Shown here: positions 36,154 through 44,904 of the stretch, one piece after another
Layout of the letters: every line of letters begins with the position of its first letter
How positions within the stretch are numbered: the stretch's first letter is position 1
Assembly (NCBI GenBank): GCA_028281925.1
Contig: JANQIX010000049.1
Span: 62,001 to 126,000, forward strand
DNA from: Alphaproteobacteria bacterium
Lineage (GTDB): Bacteria > Pseudomonadota > Alphaproteobacteria > DSM-16000 > Inquilinaceae
Length of the DNA: 64,000 bases
Direction: 5' to 3'
Position numbers and translations under genes: made by a program
The notes under the pieces: model-generated
What the model was told of the DNA's origin: nothing
What the model saw: only the letters and a program-made list of their open reading frames with translations
Database searches by the model: none

Positions 36154-37851
36154 ATGCGCGTTGTCGTCGATCCGATTACGAGAATTGAAGGGCATCTGAG
36201 GATCGACTGTGAGGTCGATGACGGACGCGTCACCAAGGCTTGGGCGTCGGGCCAGATGTGGCGCGGGATCGAGCTGATCTTGAAAGACCGCGATCCCCGC
36301 GACGCCTGGATCTTTGCCCAGCGCATCTGCGGCGTCTGCACGACGGTCCACGCGATCGCGTCTGTCCGGGCGGTGGAAAACGCGCTCGGCCTGGAAGTGC
36401 CGCTGAATGCCCAGTACATCCGCAACCTGATCATCGGGGCGCACGCGGTGCACGACCACATCGTGCATTTCTATCACCTGTCCGCGCTGGACTGGGTGGA
36501 CATCGTCTCCGCGCTGTCCGCCGATCCGGCGGCCGCAGCCCGCTTGGCGCAGAGCCTGTCGGACTGGCCGCGCAATAGCGTGCAGGAATTCACCCAGGTC
36601 CAGGAACGGCTGAAGGCCTTCGTGGAGTCCGGGCAGCTCGGTGTCTTCGGCAGCGGCTATTGGGGCCATTCGGCCATGACGCTGTCGCCGGAGATCAACC
36701 TGTTGGCGGCGGTGCACTATATGCAGGCGCTGGACTATCAGCGCCGGGCCAACCGCATCGTCGCGATCCTGGGATCGAAGACGCCGCATATCCAGAACGT
36801 GGCTGTGGGCGGCGTGTCCAACCCCATCAACCTGGACAGCCAGTCGACACTCAGCGTCGAGCGGCTGATGGCGATCCGCACCGCGATCGACGAAATCGGT
36901 GCCTTCGTGACCCAGGTCTACCTGCCCGATGTGGCGGCCATCGGTGCCCAGTACGCCGATTGGACCGGCTATGGCGCCGGCATCACGAACTATCTGTCGG
37001 TGCCCGATATGCCTCTGGACACCAAGGGGACGGAATTCGCGCTGCCGGGCGGCTATATCCCCGGCGGAAATCTTGGCGAGTTCCAGCCGATCTCCAGCTT
37101 CAACGACGAGTTCTTCGCCAACAGCGTGAAGGAGAGCGTCAAGCATTCCTGGTACCGCGGCGGTCGCGGCGCCCTGCACCCCTATGACGGCGAGACGGAC
37201 CCGCAATACACCGAGTTTGAGGACGACGGGAAATACTCCTGGGTCAAATCACCAACCTTCCGCGACGAACGTGCGCAGGTCGGCCCGCTCGCCAATGTCT
37301 TGGCCATGTATGTTGCCGGCCACGAGCCGACCCAGCGCTATACCAACCAGCTGGTCGAGATGGTCAGCAGCCATCTCGGTTCGGAACTGCCGCTGGAGGC
37401 GCTGCATTCCACGATCGGTCGCCATGCGGCCCGTGCCGTCCGGTGCGCGGTGCTCTATGAGACGCTGGCCGATCAGTGGCAGCGACTGGTTGACAACATC
37501 GGTGCCGGCGATACCGACACCTTCAATCGCCCGGAATTCCCCGACGGCGAGGTCCGCGGTGTCGGCTTCCACGAGGCCCCGCGCGGTGTGCTGTCGCACT
37601 GGACGGTGATCCGCGACGGCCGCATCGCCAACTACCAGGCGGTTGTGCCGACCACCTGGAATGCGGGCCCACGCGACGAGGATGATGCCCCCGGCCCGTA
37701 CGAAGCCTCGCTTCTCGACAACCCGGTTGCGGACACGGAGCTGCCGCTGGAGATCCTGCGGACCGTCCACTCCTTTGACCCATGCCTCGCCTGCGCCATC
37801 CATCTGCTGGACACAAACCAGCGCGAGATCGTGCGCGTTCGTGCCCTTTGA
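36154..37851 (+). CDS. hybC: [NiFe] hydrogenase large catalytic subunit (HybC type)
   Basis: Carries the Ni-Fe active site that splits H2. The N-terminal ligand motif RICGVC (57-62; C59, C62) with H66, and the C-terminal DPCLACAIH (542-550; C544, C547), provide the four active-site cysteines. The last 15 residues after His550 form the peptide removed by the maturation protease. At 565 residues it is full length, with no signal peptide of its own, so it is exported bound to the Tat-bearing small subunit. Start preceded by GGGAG. Confidence 0.97.
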   Translation: MRVVVDPITRIEGHLRIDCEVDDGRVTKAWASGQMWRGIELILKDRDPRDAWIFAQRICGVCTTVHAIASVRAVENALGLEVPLNAQYIRNLIIGAHAVHDHIVHFYHLSALDWVDIVSALSADPAAAARLAQSLSDWPRNSVQEFTQVQERLKAFVESGQLGVFGSGYWGHSAMTLSPEINLLAAVHYMQALDYQRRANRIVAILGSKTPHIQNVAVGGVSNPINLDSQSTLSVERLMAIRTAIDEIGAFVTQVYLPDVAAIGAQYADWTGYGAGITNYLSVPDMPLDTKGTEFALPGGYIPGGNLGEFQPISSFNDEFFANSVKESVKHSWYRGGRGALHPYDGETDPQYTEFEDDGKYSWVKSPTFRDERAQVGPLANVLAMYVAGHEPTQRYTNQLVEMVSSHLGSELPLEALHSTIGRHAARAVRCAVLYETLADQWQRLVDNIGAGDTDTFNRPEFPDGEVRGVGFHEAPRGVLSHWTVIRDGRIANYQAVVPTTWNAGPRDEDDAPGPYEASLLDNPVADTELPLEILRTVHSFDPCLACAIHLLDTNQREIVRVRAL

Positions 37852-37865
37852 CTGGGGAAGACAGC

Positions 37866-38387
37866 ATGGAAGGCGCTGTCCGGCTCGACGTCCTGGTCTT
37901 GGGCGTGGGCAACGTGCTGTTGCGCGATGAGGGATTGGGCGTACACGCCATACGCCGACTGGCGGAACGCTATCGCCTGCCGGAGAGCGTGACGGTTGTA
38001 GACGGCGGCACCAGCGGGCTCGATCTCCTGGATCTGATCGCGGGGCGGGAGCAGCTGATCATCGTCGATGCCGTCGCGCATGACGGTCCGCCGGAAACCA
38101 TGATCAGGATGGTGGACGGCGAGATCCCCGCTTTCTTGCAGACGAAAATCTCGCCACATCAGCTCGGGCTGTCGGATCTGCTGGCGGTCCTGCAGCTGAC
38201 CGGTGACGCGCCTTCCCGCATAACGCTGTTCGGACTGCAGCCGGCGGACATGGGTCTCGGCCTTGACCTTAGCGCACCGCTGTCGGCGCGTGTCGACGCA
38301 CTGGTGGAAGCCGTGGCCTCGGAGCTGTCGGCATTGGGGTGCGACCTCCAAGACATGCGAGCCTTGGATACCACCGACGCCGATTGA
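37866..38387 (+). CDS. hybD: Hydrogenase maturation protease HybD
   Basis: Endopeptidase that removes the C-terminal extension of the large subunit after nickel insertion. The 173-residue protein shows the family GVGNVLLRDEGLGVHA motif (Glu is a nickel ligand), GGTSGLDLLDLI with its conserved Asp, and SPHQLGLSDLLAV with the His ligand. It starts at ATG 37866, 14 bp after hybC. An in-frame extension into hybC was rejected. It is the last gene of the operon; no hypABCDEF genes follow. Confidence 0.94.
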   Translation: MEGAVRLDVLVLGVGNVLLRDEGLGVHAIRRLAERYRLPESVTVVDGGTSGLDLLDLIAGREQLIIVDAVAHDGPPETMIRMVDGEIPAFLQTKISPHQLGLSDLLAVLQLTGDAPSRITLFGLQPADMGLGLDLSAPLSARVDALVEAVASELSALGCDLQDMRALDTTDAD

Positions 38388-38419
38388 CACTGTTCGCTGC
38401 GTCGCTCAGAGACCTGGAA

Positions 38420-39007
38420 TCACCGGCTTGCCTTCAGGCTTTCGATGAGCATGATGGCCGCGCGTTTTGACGACGCCGCCAAAGCGCCAACATCCCCCAA
38501 GGGAGTGAGCGCCTCGATATTGAAGTAGATGCCCGTTATCCCGGCCGCGACGGCGGACACGTTCGCCGGGGCCGCATCCGGAAAGTCGTCGGCGACGAGT
38601 TGGCCGAACCGGGCTACGAAGCTGTTCACCCAATCCCGCATCTCCGCAGCCAATGCTTGATCATCCGCAGACGCCATGATCAGTGCGCTGGCGACCTGAA
38701 CCAGATGTGCATCGGCACTGTTCGGCTCAAAAAGCCAGTCGATCGCCGTTAGCATCCTGTCTTCAGCGGGAAGGGCGGCGATCATCGTATCGAGACTGGC
38801 CCGGCTCCTTTCCAGATATCGGGCAACTAATGCGGCCAGCAGCGCATCCCGATTCCCGACGTTATGGCGCACCAGAGGTCGGGCAAGCCCGGCGACTTCC
38901 GCCGTTTTCGCAAGCGTAGCCCCCTCAACGCCATAGCGGGCCACGCAGACCTCAAAGGCGTCGAGTATCTGCTCCCTGCGCTCGTCCTTGATGTCGGGTC
39001 TGGGCAC
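38420..39007 (-). CDS. TetR-family transcriptional regulator
   Basis: The N-terminal TetR helix-turn-helix is clear (RREQILDAFEVCVARYGVEGATLAKTAEVAGL...VRHNVGNRDALLAALV), followed by a ligand-binding domain with no identifiable effector. GTG 39007 gives 195 residues and leaves the palindromic operator candidate (39021-39044) just upstream; TTG 39040 would put that palindrome inside the coding region. It converges on hybD and has no adjacent partner gene, so its target is probably itself or a distant gene. Confidence 0.87.
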   Translation of the reverse strand: MPRPDIKDERREQILDAFEVCVARYGVEGATLAKTAEVAGLARPLVRHNVGNRDALLAALVARYLERSRASLDTMIAALPAEDRMLTAIDWLFEPNSADAHLVQVASALIMASADDQALAAEMRDWVNSFVARFGQLVADDFPDAAPANVSAVAAGITGIYFNIEALTPLGDVGALAASSKRAAIMLIESLKASR

Positions 39008-39020
39008 GCTCGCGCCTGCA

Positions 39021-39044
39021 TTGTTTGCCAACCTTGACAAACAA
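39021..39044. promoter_or_regulatory. Palindromic operator candidate for the TetR regulator
   Basis: A 24-bp imperfect palindrome with arms TTGTTTG (39021-39027) and CAAACAA (39038-39044) and further matching CAA/TTG inside, 20 of 24 positions symmetric. It is immediately upstream of the preferred TetR start, the usual position for an autorepressor operator. Confidence 0.6.
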
Positions 39045-39118
39045 GCTAATTGGCCGGAGTTTCATGTCAATTGCGACGACGGAATGCGGGCAGGCGCCTG
39101 GTTGGACCAGACGGCAAT

Positions 39119-39208
39119 TGGCGGATGGGGTGGGATTCGAACCCACGAGACGCTTTCACGCCTGCCGGTTTTCAAGACCGGTGCCTTCAACCGCTCGGCC
39201 ACCCATCC
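39119..39208 (-). tRNA. tRNA-Ser (anticodon TGA)
   Basis: On the minus strand the acceptor GGATGGG (39208-39202) pairs with CCCATCC, followed by discriminator G and an encoded CCA (39121-39119). The D-arm GCCGAGCGGTTGAAGGC, anticodon loop CTTGAAA with anticodon TGA at 39174-39172, a long variable arm (GCGTGAAAGCGT) and T-arm GTGGGTTCGAATCCCAC are all present. The long variable arm and anticodon identify a class II serine tRNA that reads UCA and related codons. Confidence 0.96.
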
Positions 39209-39341
39209 GCGTCTGCGGCGCAGTCAGTTATCACGGGCGCCGTGTCACAGGAAGGTGGAACTTGGGTCTGGCATCAGCGCCAACCTGACCGGCTCGGTCC
39301 CGTCGGCCCTTGGGGGAACGAGAAGCAGAACTGGCCGGCCC

Positions 39342-39440
39342 CAGCCCAGCTGCCATGGTCATGCCAAGCTCTTCACACTGTTGGGCAAAGGCATCTTGAT
39401 AATTGCCGCAGCAGTTCAGAATGTCCTGGACACACCGCAA
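39342..39440 (-). pseudogene. Truncated 3' copy of the flavodoxin-like gene
   Basis: The minus strand encodes RCVQDIL, then GNYQDAFAQQCEELGM and TMAAGL, matching the C-terminal region of the intact protein at 40574-41041. At the DNA level 39353-39434 matches 40603-40684 at 76 of 82 positions. The upstream part of the gene is missing (a TAG sits just before the matching segment) and the stop is lost. It is a remnant, not an expressed gene. Confidence 0.8.
39353..39434 (+). repeat. 82-bp direct repeat, left copy (right copy 40603-40684)
   Basis: Matches 40603-40684 in the same orientation with six mismatches and no gaps; weaker similarity continues about 25 bp to the left with one indel. The two copies are 1,250 bp apart start to start and bracket the low-GC gene at 39485-40426. 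Confidence 0.85.
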
Positions 39441-39484
39441 CGGCTATGAACCGGAATGATGGGAATCCGTCTTAGCTTCGATTC

Positions 39485-40426
39485 TCAGCTAGCACTTATA
39501 GCGTCAAAAATAGACTGCTCGAATTCTACATTTTCCTCAATCATCAGTGCCCCAATATAAAATATGAACTCAGCTAGTTTGCGCTGGTTGGTCGACGTAG
39601 CTGACCATGGTGTCCAAACTCCTCCCTCTCCTAAATCCGTAGAACTGCGTGCGCTCATAAAGAAAGCCGGTCGACCACCCCTGAATTGCAGATGTGTCCC
39701 TGGCTCAATGAATTCCAGCACGAAGCCATCTTCGCTGTCGTATTCGATATTGAGATTTCTGCTGAATTCTTGATGAATCCAGGCCACCTGCGCTGAAAAT
39801 GGCTCGATCGAATCTCCATCGGATATCTTCGGAAGTATCACGTTGTTGAAAAAGGATGTCCAACCGCCCTCATCCTCCACATAACGATCCACATCTTCTT
39901 TGAGAATAGTTAAGTTGTCAGGTGTTGCAAAGGCAACCCACATGTTCAATTGTAGCGCAAAGTGGTTGATCGACAACTCAAAGTGTGTCTGCGTGTTGGG
40001 CGTCAACTCTACTTCTTCAACATCACTCTCGGCCATGTGGCCAAGCAAGTCGACACTACCGTCGCACCCATCATCTGCAGCCAGCCAGCCTCTGAGATAG
40101 TCAGAGTCACTGGACCCGAAGCGAGCAATGAGACATCGGACCTGCCCGTCATCGTAGTTCCTCAACTGGAATTGATACTCGACATCGCCGACCGCCAGCG
40201 CGAGGACCCTATCCTCTCCATCATTAGCGGGTCTTACCGTAACAAGCGCTTCCAGATGCTCCATCCAAGTCAAGATGAAAGAAATCTGATCTTCCGTCGA
40301 CAGATTGCCCACAGAACGATACTCATCATGCGGCAGCGTATCCGCGTTCGAATATGAAAAAGCCACAGAGAAAACCAGTATAGCCGCAATGATCTGCAGA
40401 CCGAATTTGCGACTAATCAAATTCAT
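39485..40426 (-). CDS. Secreted orphan protein of low GC content
   Basis: 313 residues with an N-terminal signal peptide (basic MNLISRK, then a hydrophobic stretch at about 9-25, cleavage near NAD). The mature protein is acidic (many Asp/Glu) with aromatic-rich strands and one cysteine pair (C98 and C120 region) and no enzymatic motif I recognise. Base composition is strikingly lower in GC than all neighbours: in the 60 bases from 39481 only 22 are G or C. It is flanked by direct repeats, so it is probably recently acquired. Function unknown. Confidence 0.7.
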   Translation of the reverse strand: MNLISRKFGLQIIAAILVFSVAFSYSNADTLPHDEYRSVGNLSTEDQISFILTWMEHLEALVTVRPANDGEDRVLALAVGDVEYQFQLRNYDDGQVRCLIARFGSSDSDYLRGWLAADDGCDGSVDLLGHMAESDVEEVELTPNTQTHFELSINHFALQLNMWVAFATPDNLTILKEDVDRYVEDEGGWTSFFNNVILPKISDGDSIEPFSAQVAWIHQEFSRNLNIEYDSEDGFVLEFIEPGTHLQFRGGRPAFFMSARSSTDLGEGGVWTPWSATSTNQRKLAEFIFYIGALMIEENVEFEQSIFDAISAS

Positions 40427-40573
40427 CGTAACGACTCCGCGGCAAGATAGCAGTGGTCAGTTCCACGTGTGATCAGCCAGACTTGGTCACTCGGGGCGGA
40501 CATTAATTCACTCCTATCTCTGCACGCAAGAGGATCCCGGCAGATTTGTTGGCACGTGAGGACCGGGTGCCGA

Positions 40574-41041
40574 TCAGAACAGGCCGGCCTCAAGCCCAGC
40601 CGCCATGGTCATGCCAAGCTCTTCACACTGATCGGCAAACGCTTCTTGATAATTGCCGCGGCAGATCAGAATGTCCTGGACACAGCGCCAGCGAAGCCCT
40701 GTCGTTATCGAATCCACGGCCCTTCGTGTCCCGGTGCCGTCGTGGCCGGCGCGGATGTACAGGGCGAAGGGCAGGCCTTGCGTCCGCTCAAGGCAGGGGT
40801 AGTAGATGCGGTCGAAGAAATCCTTCAGCGCACCGCTCATGTAGCCGAGATTCTCGGTCGTACCGAGCAGGATGGCGTCGGCCGCCAGAACATCAGCCGG
40901 GCCGGCCTCCAGCGGGGCAATGGCCGTTACGAGAACCCCGCCGATATCCGGGTGGTTGGCCCCGCGGATCGCGGCATCCAGAAGAACCCGCGTGTTCGGT
41001 GAGGGGGCGTGGGCCACGATCAGCAGGCGCTTTGGCTCCAT
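40574..41041 (-). CDS. Flavodoxin-fold NAD(P)H-dependent oxidoreductase
   Basis: A 155-residue protein with the flavodoxin-like opening LLIVAHAPSPNTRVLLDAA (FMN phosphate loop), AADAILLGTTENLGYMSGALKDFFDRIYYPC near 55-85 and a C-terminal helical segment. It resembles small flavodoxin/NADPH-dependent FMN reductases. Its 3' end is duplicated on the far side of the low-GC gene, which suggests its 3' end was the site where that island arrived. Confidence 0.85.
   Translation of the reverse strand: MEPKRLLIVAHAPSPNTRVLLDAAIRGANHPDIGGVLVTAIAPLEAGPADVLAADAILLGTTENLGYMSGALKDFFDRIYYPCLERTQGLPFALYIRAGHDGTGTRRAVDSITTGLRWRCVQDILICRGNYQEAFADQCEELGMTMAAGLEAGLF
40603..40684 (+). repeat. 82-bp direct repeat, right copy
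   Basis: Lies within the 3' third of the intact flavodoxin-like gene and pairs with the left copy at 39353-39434 (76 of 82 identical). Confidence 0.85.
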
Positions 41042-41183
41042 CTCAACTGTTCCCGACCCGGATGCGCGGCCACGGCGTGGGCTAAGCGCTCAAGGCATCG
41101 CCGTGTTCGCCCTTTTCCCGCGCAGGGTAATCCTGTAGCCGTCCTGGGAAACCCCGAAACCGCACCCGGCCCGAACAGCCCCC

Positions 41184-41942
41184 ATGGCCCCGAAACGGCC
41201 GCGCCGGCCCACCGCCGGCCGTACTTCCGCCCGACCGCGCCGCGAAGGTGCCCGCCGCCGTCCGGTTCGCAGACGGTGGCGGCGCTGGCTGGCGGGGTTT
41301 CTGCTCGCCCCGATCGTTGTGCCGCTGGTGCTGGTGGGCCTCTATCGCTTCGTGCCGCCGCCGATCACGCCGCTGATGCTGATCCGCGCCGGAGAGGGCC
41401 ACGGCATCGAACAGGACTGGGTGCCGCTGGAGGCCGTCTCGCCCCATGTGATCGCGGCCGTCATCGCGGCGGAAGACAACCTGTTCTGTTCGCATTCCGG
41501 GGTCGATTGGGACAGTGTGCGCGACGCGATCGACACCTATGAAAGCGGTGGGCGGCTGCGTGGCGCCAGCACCATCAGCATGCAGACGGCCAAGAACCTC
41601 TTCCTGTGGCCGGGACGCAGCTGGGTACGGAAAGCGCTGGAAGTCTATCTCACGCTGTATCTCGAAGCGCTGTGGCCCAAAACGCGCATTCTGGAGGTCT
41701 ATCTGAACATCGCGGAGTGGGGTCCGGGCCTCTACGGCATCGGCCCCGCAGCCGGGCACCATTTCAACCGATCCCCAAGTCTGTTGAACCGGGGCGAGGC
41801 CGCTCTCTTGGCCGTCAGCCTGCCCAATCCGCTCACACGGTCGGCGTCGCAGCCAACCGGCGCCCTGCGGCAGCGAGCCGGCGTGATCCAGCAGCGCATG
41901 GTGCAGATCGAATCTCTGCTCGATTGTGTCCGAGGCGGCTGA
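41184..41942 (+). CDS. mtgA: Monofunctional peptidoglycan glycosyltransferase
   Basis: A GT51 enzyme that polymerises lipid II into glycan strands at the periplasmic face. The 252-residue protein has a basic N-terminus and one TM helix (about 35-57), then GT51 motifs: VIAAEDNLFCSHSGVDW with the catalytic Glu near 100, RGASTISMQTAKNLFL, RKALEVYLTLYLEALWPKTRILEVYLNIAEWGPGLYGI. The transpeptidase domain is absent, as in MtgA. Confidence 0.94.
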   Translation: MAPKRPRRPTAGRTSARPRREGARRRPVRRRWRRWLAGFLLAPIVVPLVLVGLYRFVPPPITPLMLIRAGEGHGIEQDWVPLEAVSPHVIAAVIAAEDNLFCSHSGVDWDSVRDAIDTYESGGRLRGASTISMQTAKNLFLWPGRSWVRKALEVYLTLYLEALWPKTRILEVYLNIAEWGPGLYGIGPAAGHHFNRSPSLLNRGEAALLAVSLPNPLTRSASQPTGALRQRAGVIQQRMVQIESLLDCVRGG

Positions 41943-42138
41943 TCCACGGCCAAGCGAACGCCTGGCAACGGCCTGCCGTTCGGGGCCTTTGACGTGTATT
42001 TGACCGTTGCTTGACAAATCGGCGGAGGCGCTGCCAGCGTGGTCCGCACGGCGGGCCGGGGCCCGGCTTTCGGCGCCGATCGACAACGGAAGACCAGCGG
42101 CCAACGCGTCATTGGCCGTTCAACGACGGAGGATGCCG

Positions 42139-43020
42139 ATGTCGGAACGGCGGCAATGCCCCCTGCGTTTTGTAGCTGTAGTTACCGCGGCGGTGGCCCT
42201 CGCTGCATGCGCGGAAACCGAACTGGCAGGCCACCTGGCGACATCGCTGGAGGGCGACAGCTCACCCGGCGAATACAAAGTCGGCAATCCCTATCAGATC
42301 AACGGGATATGGTACACGCCGCAAGAAGACTTCTATTACGACGAGGTCGGGGAGGCCTCCTGGTACGGCCCCGGATTCCACGGCAGGACGACCGCGAATG
42401 GCGAGCGCTTCGATCAGGACGCCCTGACGGCGGCGCATCCCACGCTGCAGATGCCGACGATGGTGCGCGTCACCAACCTGAACAATGGGCGATCACTAGT
42501 GTTGCGCGTGAACGACCGCGGGCCGTTCGCGCATAACCGGATTATCGATGTTTCCAGGCGCGCCGCAGATCTGTTGGGGTTCCGCGAGGCGGGAACGGCC
42601 GAAGTCCGTGTTCAGGTGCTGAGCGACGAAAGCATACGCCTTGCTGAGGCCTCCGGGCGCAGCTTCTCCGAAGGGCCGCCGCCGGGCGCGTCGAGACCTC
42701 AGGTGGCGGCCCTCCCGCAGGCCCCGACCGTGGCAGAGCCTGTACGATCGCCGGCACCGTCGATCGCAGCCACGTCAGCGGCGGCGCCAGCATCAGGCGT
42801 TTTCGTTCAGGCCGGCGCCTTTGCCAATTATGGAAATGCGCGGCGGCTTGTCGGCGAACTGAGCGGCTTGGGGACCGCCCGCATCTCGGACGCCATGGTG
42901 GGCGATGTGACCTTCTACCGGGTGCAGCTGGGCCCTTATGCCGATGCCGGCCAAGCCAGCCGCGTTCTTTCCGAGGTCTTGGCGGCCGGCCATAGCGACG
43001 CCCGGCTGGTCCAGAACTGA
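42139..43020 (+). CDS. rlpA: RlpA-type septal ring lytic transglycosylase, lipoprotein with SPOR domain
   Basis: A peptidoglycan-binding outer-membrane lipoprotein that cleaves glycan lacking stem peptides at the septum. The 293-residue product starts with a signal ending in the lipobox LAAC, followed by a double-psi beta-barrel (GEASWYGPGFHGRTTANGE and VRVNDRGPF-type motifs), a Pro/Ala-rich linker and a C-terminal SPOR domain (VFVQAGAFANYGNARRLV). ATG 42139 is chosen because CGGAGG ends six bases before it. dacC follows 33 bp downstream. Confidence 0.92.
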   Translation: MSERRQCPLRFVAVVTAAVALAACAETELAGHLATSLEGDSSPGEYKVGNPYQINGIWYTPQEDFYYDEVGEASWYGPGFHGRTTANGERFDQDALTAAHPTLQMPTMVRVTNLNNGRSLVLRVNDRGPFAHNRIIDVSRRAADLLGFREAGTAEVRVQVLSDESIRLAEASGRSFSEGPPPGASRPQVAALPQAPTVAEPVRSPAPSIAATSAAAPASGVFVQAGAFANYGNARRLVGELSGLGTARISDAMVGDVTFYRVQLGPYADAGQASRVLSEVLAAGHSDARLVQN

Positions 43021-43053
43021 CGGCCGGGCATGCAGCCGAAGGCGAGGTGGAGA

Positions 43054-44247
43054 ATGCCAATCACGATCCCGATGCTTGCGAGGACGCGCTTCGCCGCTGT
43101 CCGGCACTTGGGCGCTATCGCTCTCGCCATGCTGGCGCTAACGGCGTCAGATGCCGCTGCAATCGAGACCCGCGCGCGCGAGGCCATTCTGGTGGACGTC
43201 ACCACGGGGACCGTGCTGCTGGAGCACAACGCCGATGAGCGCATGCCCACGGCGTCCATGAGCAAGATCATGACCATGTTCATGGTCTTCGAGGCCCTCG
43301 ATTCCGGTCAGCTGTCGCTGGAGGACGAGCTGACGGTCAGTGAGTACGCGTGGCGTACGGGCGGATCGAAGATGTTCGTCGAGGTGAATGACACCGTGCG
43401 CGTGGAAGACCTGATCCGCGGCGTCATCGTGCAGTCCGGCAACGATGCCTCGATCGTGCTGGCGGAGGGCCTGGGCGGCACCGAGGAGGCGTTCGCACGC
43501 CAGATGACGGAGCGCGCACACCAATTGGGCATGCTCGGCAGCAATTTCGCCAATGCCACGGGCTGGCCGCACCCCGACCACTACTCCACAGCGCGGGACC
43601 TCTCGCTCCTGGCGCGCGCCATGATCGAGACCTTCCCGCACCGCTACCACTACTATTCAGAGACGGAATTCACCTACGGCGTCGATATCAGCACCGGCCA
43701 GCCGATCACCCAGCAGAACCGCAACCCGCTGCTCTATCGCGACATCGGCGCCGACGGTTTGAAGACGGGCCATACCGCAGAGGCCGGCTATGGACTGACG
43801 GCATCCGCCGTACAGGATGGCCGGCGCCTGGTCCTGGTCATCAACGGGCTGGGCAGCGCAACCGAACGCGCCGAGGAAGCCGTGCGCCTGTTGGAATGGG
43901 GGTTCCGGGAGTTTGAGGCACTGCCCCTGTTCGACGCTGACGAGGTGATCGAAACGGCGGAGGTCTGGATGGGATCGCCGTCGACCGTGCCGCTGATCGC
44001 CAGAACGCCATTGGCCCTCACGATCCGACGGGGCCAGACGGCCGACATGGTGGTCACCGTCCGGGTGGAGGAACCGGTGCCTGCGCCGATCGCGGCGGGA
44101 GATGTCGTAGCGACGCTGGTGGTCTCTGTACCCGGCATGCCTGTGCAGGAAATCCCGCTTGTCGCCGGCGCCGAGGTGGAGCGGCAGGGGTTCCTGGGGC
44201 GGGTCACCAGCGCCGCCGGCCACCTGATCTTCGGCTGGCTGCAGTAG
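43054..44247 (+). CDS. dacC: D-alanyl-D-alanine carboxypeptidase (PBP5/6 type)
   Basis: Trims the terminal D-Ala of peptidoglycan stem peptides. The 397-residue protein has a signal peptide, the S-x-x-K motif SMSK, SGN (in QSGNDAS) and KTG (in GLKTGHT), then a C-terminal beta domain and a terminal amphipathic helix (GHLIFGWLQ) for membrane attachment. GAGG six bases before ATG 43054 supports that start over ATG 43030. It may equally be called dacA. It precedes tmk by 24 bp. Confidence 0.93.
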   Translation: MPITIPMLARTRFAAVRHLGAIALAMLALTASDAAAIETRAREAILVDVTTGTVLLEHNADERMPTASMSKIMTMFMVFEALDSGQLSLEDELTVSEYAWRTGGSKMFVEVNDTVRVEDLIRGVIVQSGNDASIVLAEGLGGTEEAFARQMTERAHQLGMLGSNFANATGWPHPDHYSTARDLSLLARAMIETFPHRYHYYSETEFTYGVDISTGQPITQQNRNPLLYRDIGADGLKTGHTAEAGYGLTASAVQDGRRLVLVINGLGSATERAEEAVRLLEWGFREFEALPLFDADEVIETAEVWMGSPSTVPLIARTPLALTIRRGQTADMVVTVRVEEPVPAPIAAGDVVATLVVSVPGMPVQEIPLVAGAEVERQGFLGRVTSAAGHLIFGWLQ

Positions 44248-44271
44248 CGCCGCCTGGCGGACACGGAACCC

Positions 44272-44904
44272 ATGACGCGGGGCAGGCTGATCACGCTCGA
44301 AGGCGGAGAGGGGGCGGGGAAGTCCACCCAGATCAGGGCGCTGGATTCGGCCTTGAGCACCCACGGCATCGCAGTGACGACGACGCGAGAGCCGGGCGGC
44401 ACGCCGCACGCCGAAACCATAAGAGGGCTACTGCTGAACAGCGAACCGGGAACGTTCGACGGCATGACCCAGGCGCTTCTGCACTATGCGGCCCGGCGGG
44501 AGCATCTGCGCCAGACGATCCTGCCGGCGCTGGAGGAGGGGGGCTGGGTGCTCTCCGACCGGTTCTCCGACAGTACCATGGCCTACCAGGGATACGGCGC
44601 GGGGCTCGGCCGCGACCTGATCGAAGCCTTGCACACGATCGCCATAGGGACGTTCAAACCGGACCTGACCGTGATCCTGGACCTGAGTTCGGAACGATCG
44701 CAGGTTCGGCTGGACACCCGGGCCGAAGACCGAAACGCCTACGAGTTGCTGGATCAGGCGTTCCATGACCGCGTCCGTGCCGGCTTCCTGGACATCGCCA
44801 GGCGCGAACCAGACCGCTGCATCGTCGTCGATGCTACGCTGCCAGAGGCGGCAGTTACGGCCGCGATCTTCGAGGCGATCGAAGACAAGCTGGGGCTGCC
44901 CTGA
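44272..44904 (+). CDS. tmk: Thymidylate kinase
   Basis: Phosphorylates dTMP to dTDP for DNA synthesis. The 210-residue protein has the P-loop EGGEGAGKST (about 9-18), the DRFSDSTMAYQGYGAGL motif containing the DR(F/Y) substrate-binding element, TTREPGGTPHAE and a LID region with arginines (LDTRAEDRNAYE). The stop shares one base with the holB start (TGATG), implying translational coupling, as in many proteobacteria. Confidence 0.96.
   Translation: MTRGRLITLEGGEGAGKSTQIRALDSALSTHGIAVTTTREPGGTPHAETIRGLLLNSEPGTFDGMTQALLHYAARREHLRQTILPALEEGGWVLSDRFSDSTMAYQGYGAGLGRDLIEALHTIAIGTFKPDLTVILDLSSERSQVRLDTRAEDRNAYELLDQAFHDRVRAGFLDIARREPDRCIVVDATLPEAAVTAAIFEAIEDKLGLP

Larger units (their letters stand above)
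39209..39484. other. Spacer between tRNA-Ser and the low-GC gene, holding a gene fragment
   Basis: No intact gene. Its right half holds a truncated copy of the 3' end of the flavodoxin-like gene found at 40574-41041. The left half is ordinary GC-rich sequence with nothing recognisable. Confidence 0.6.
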
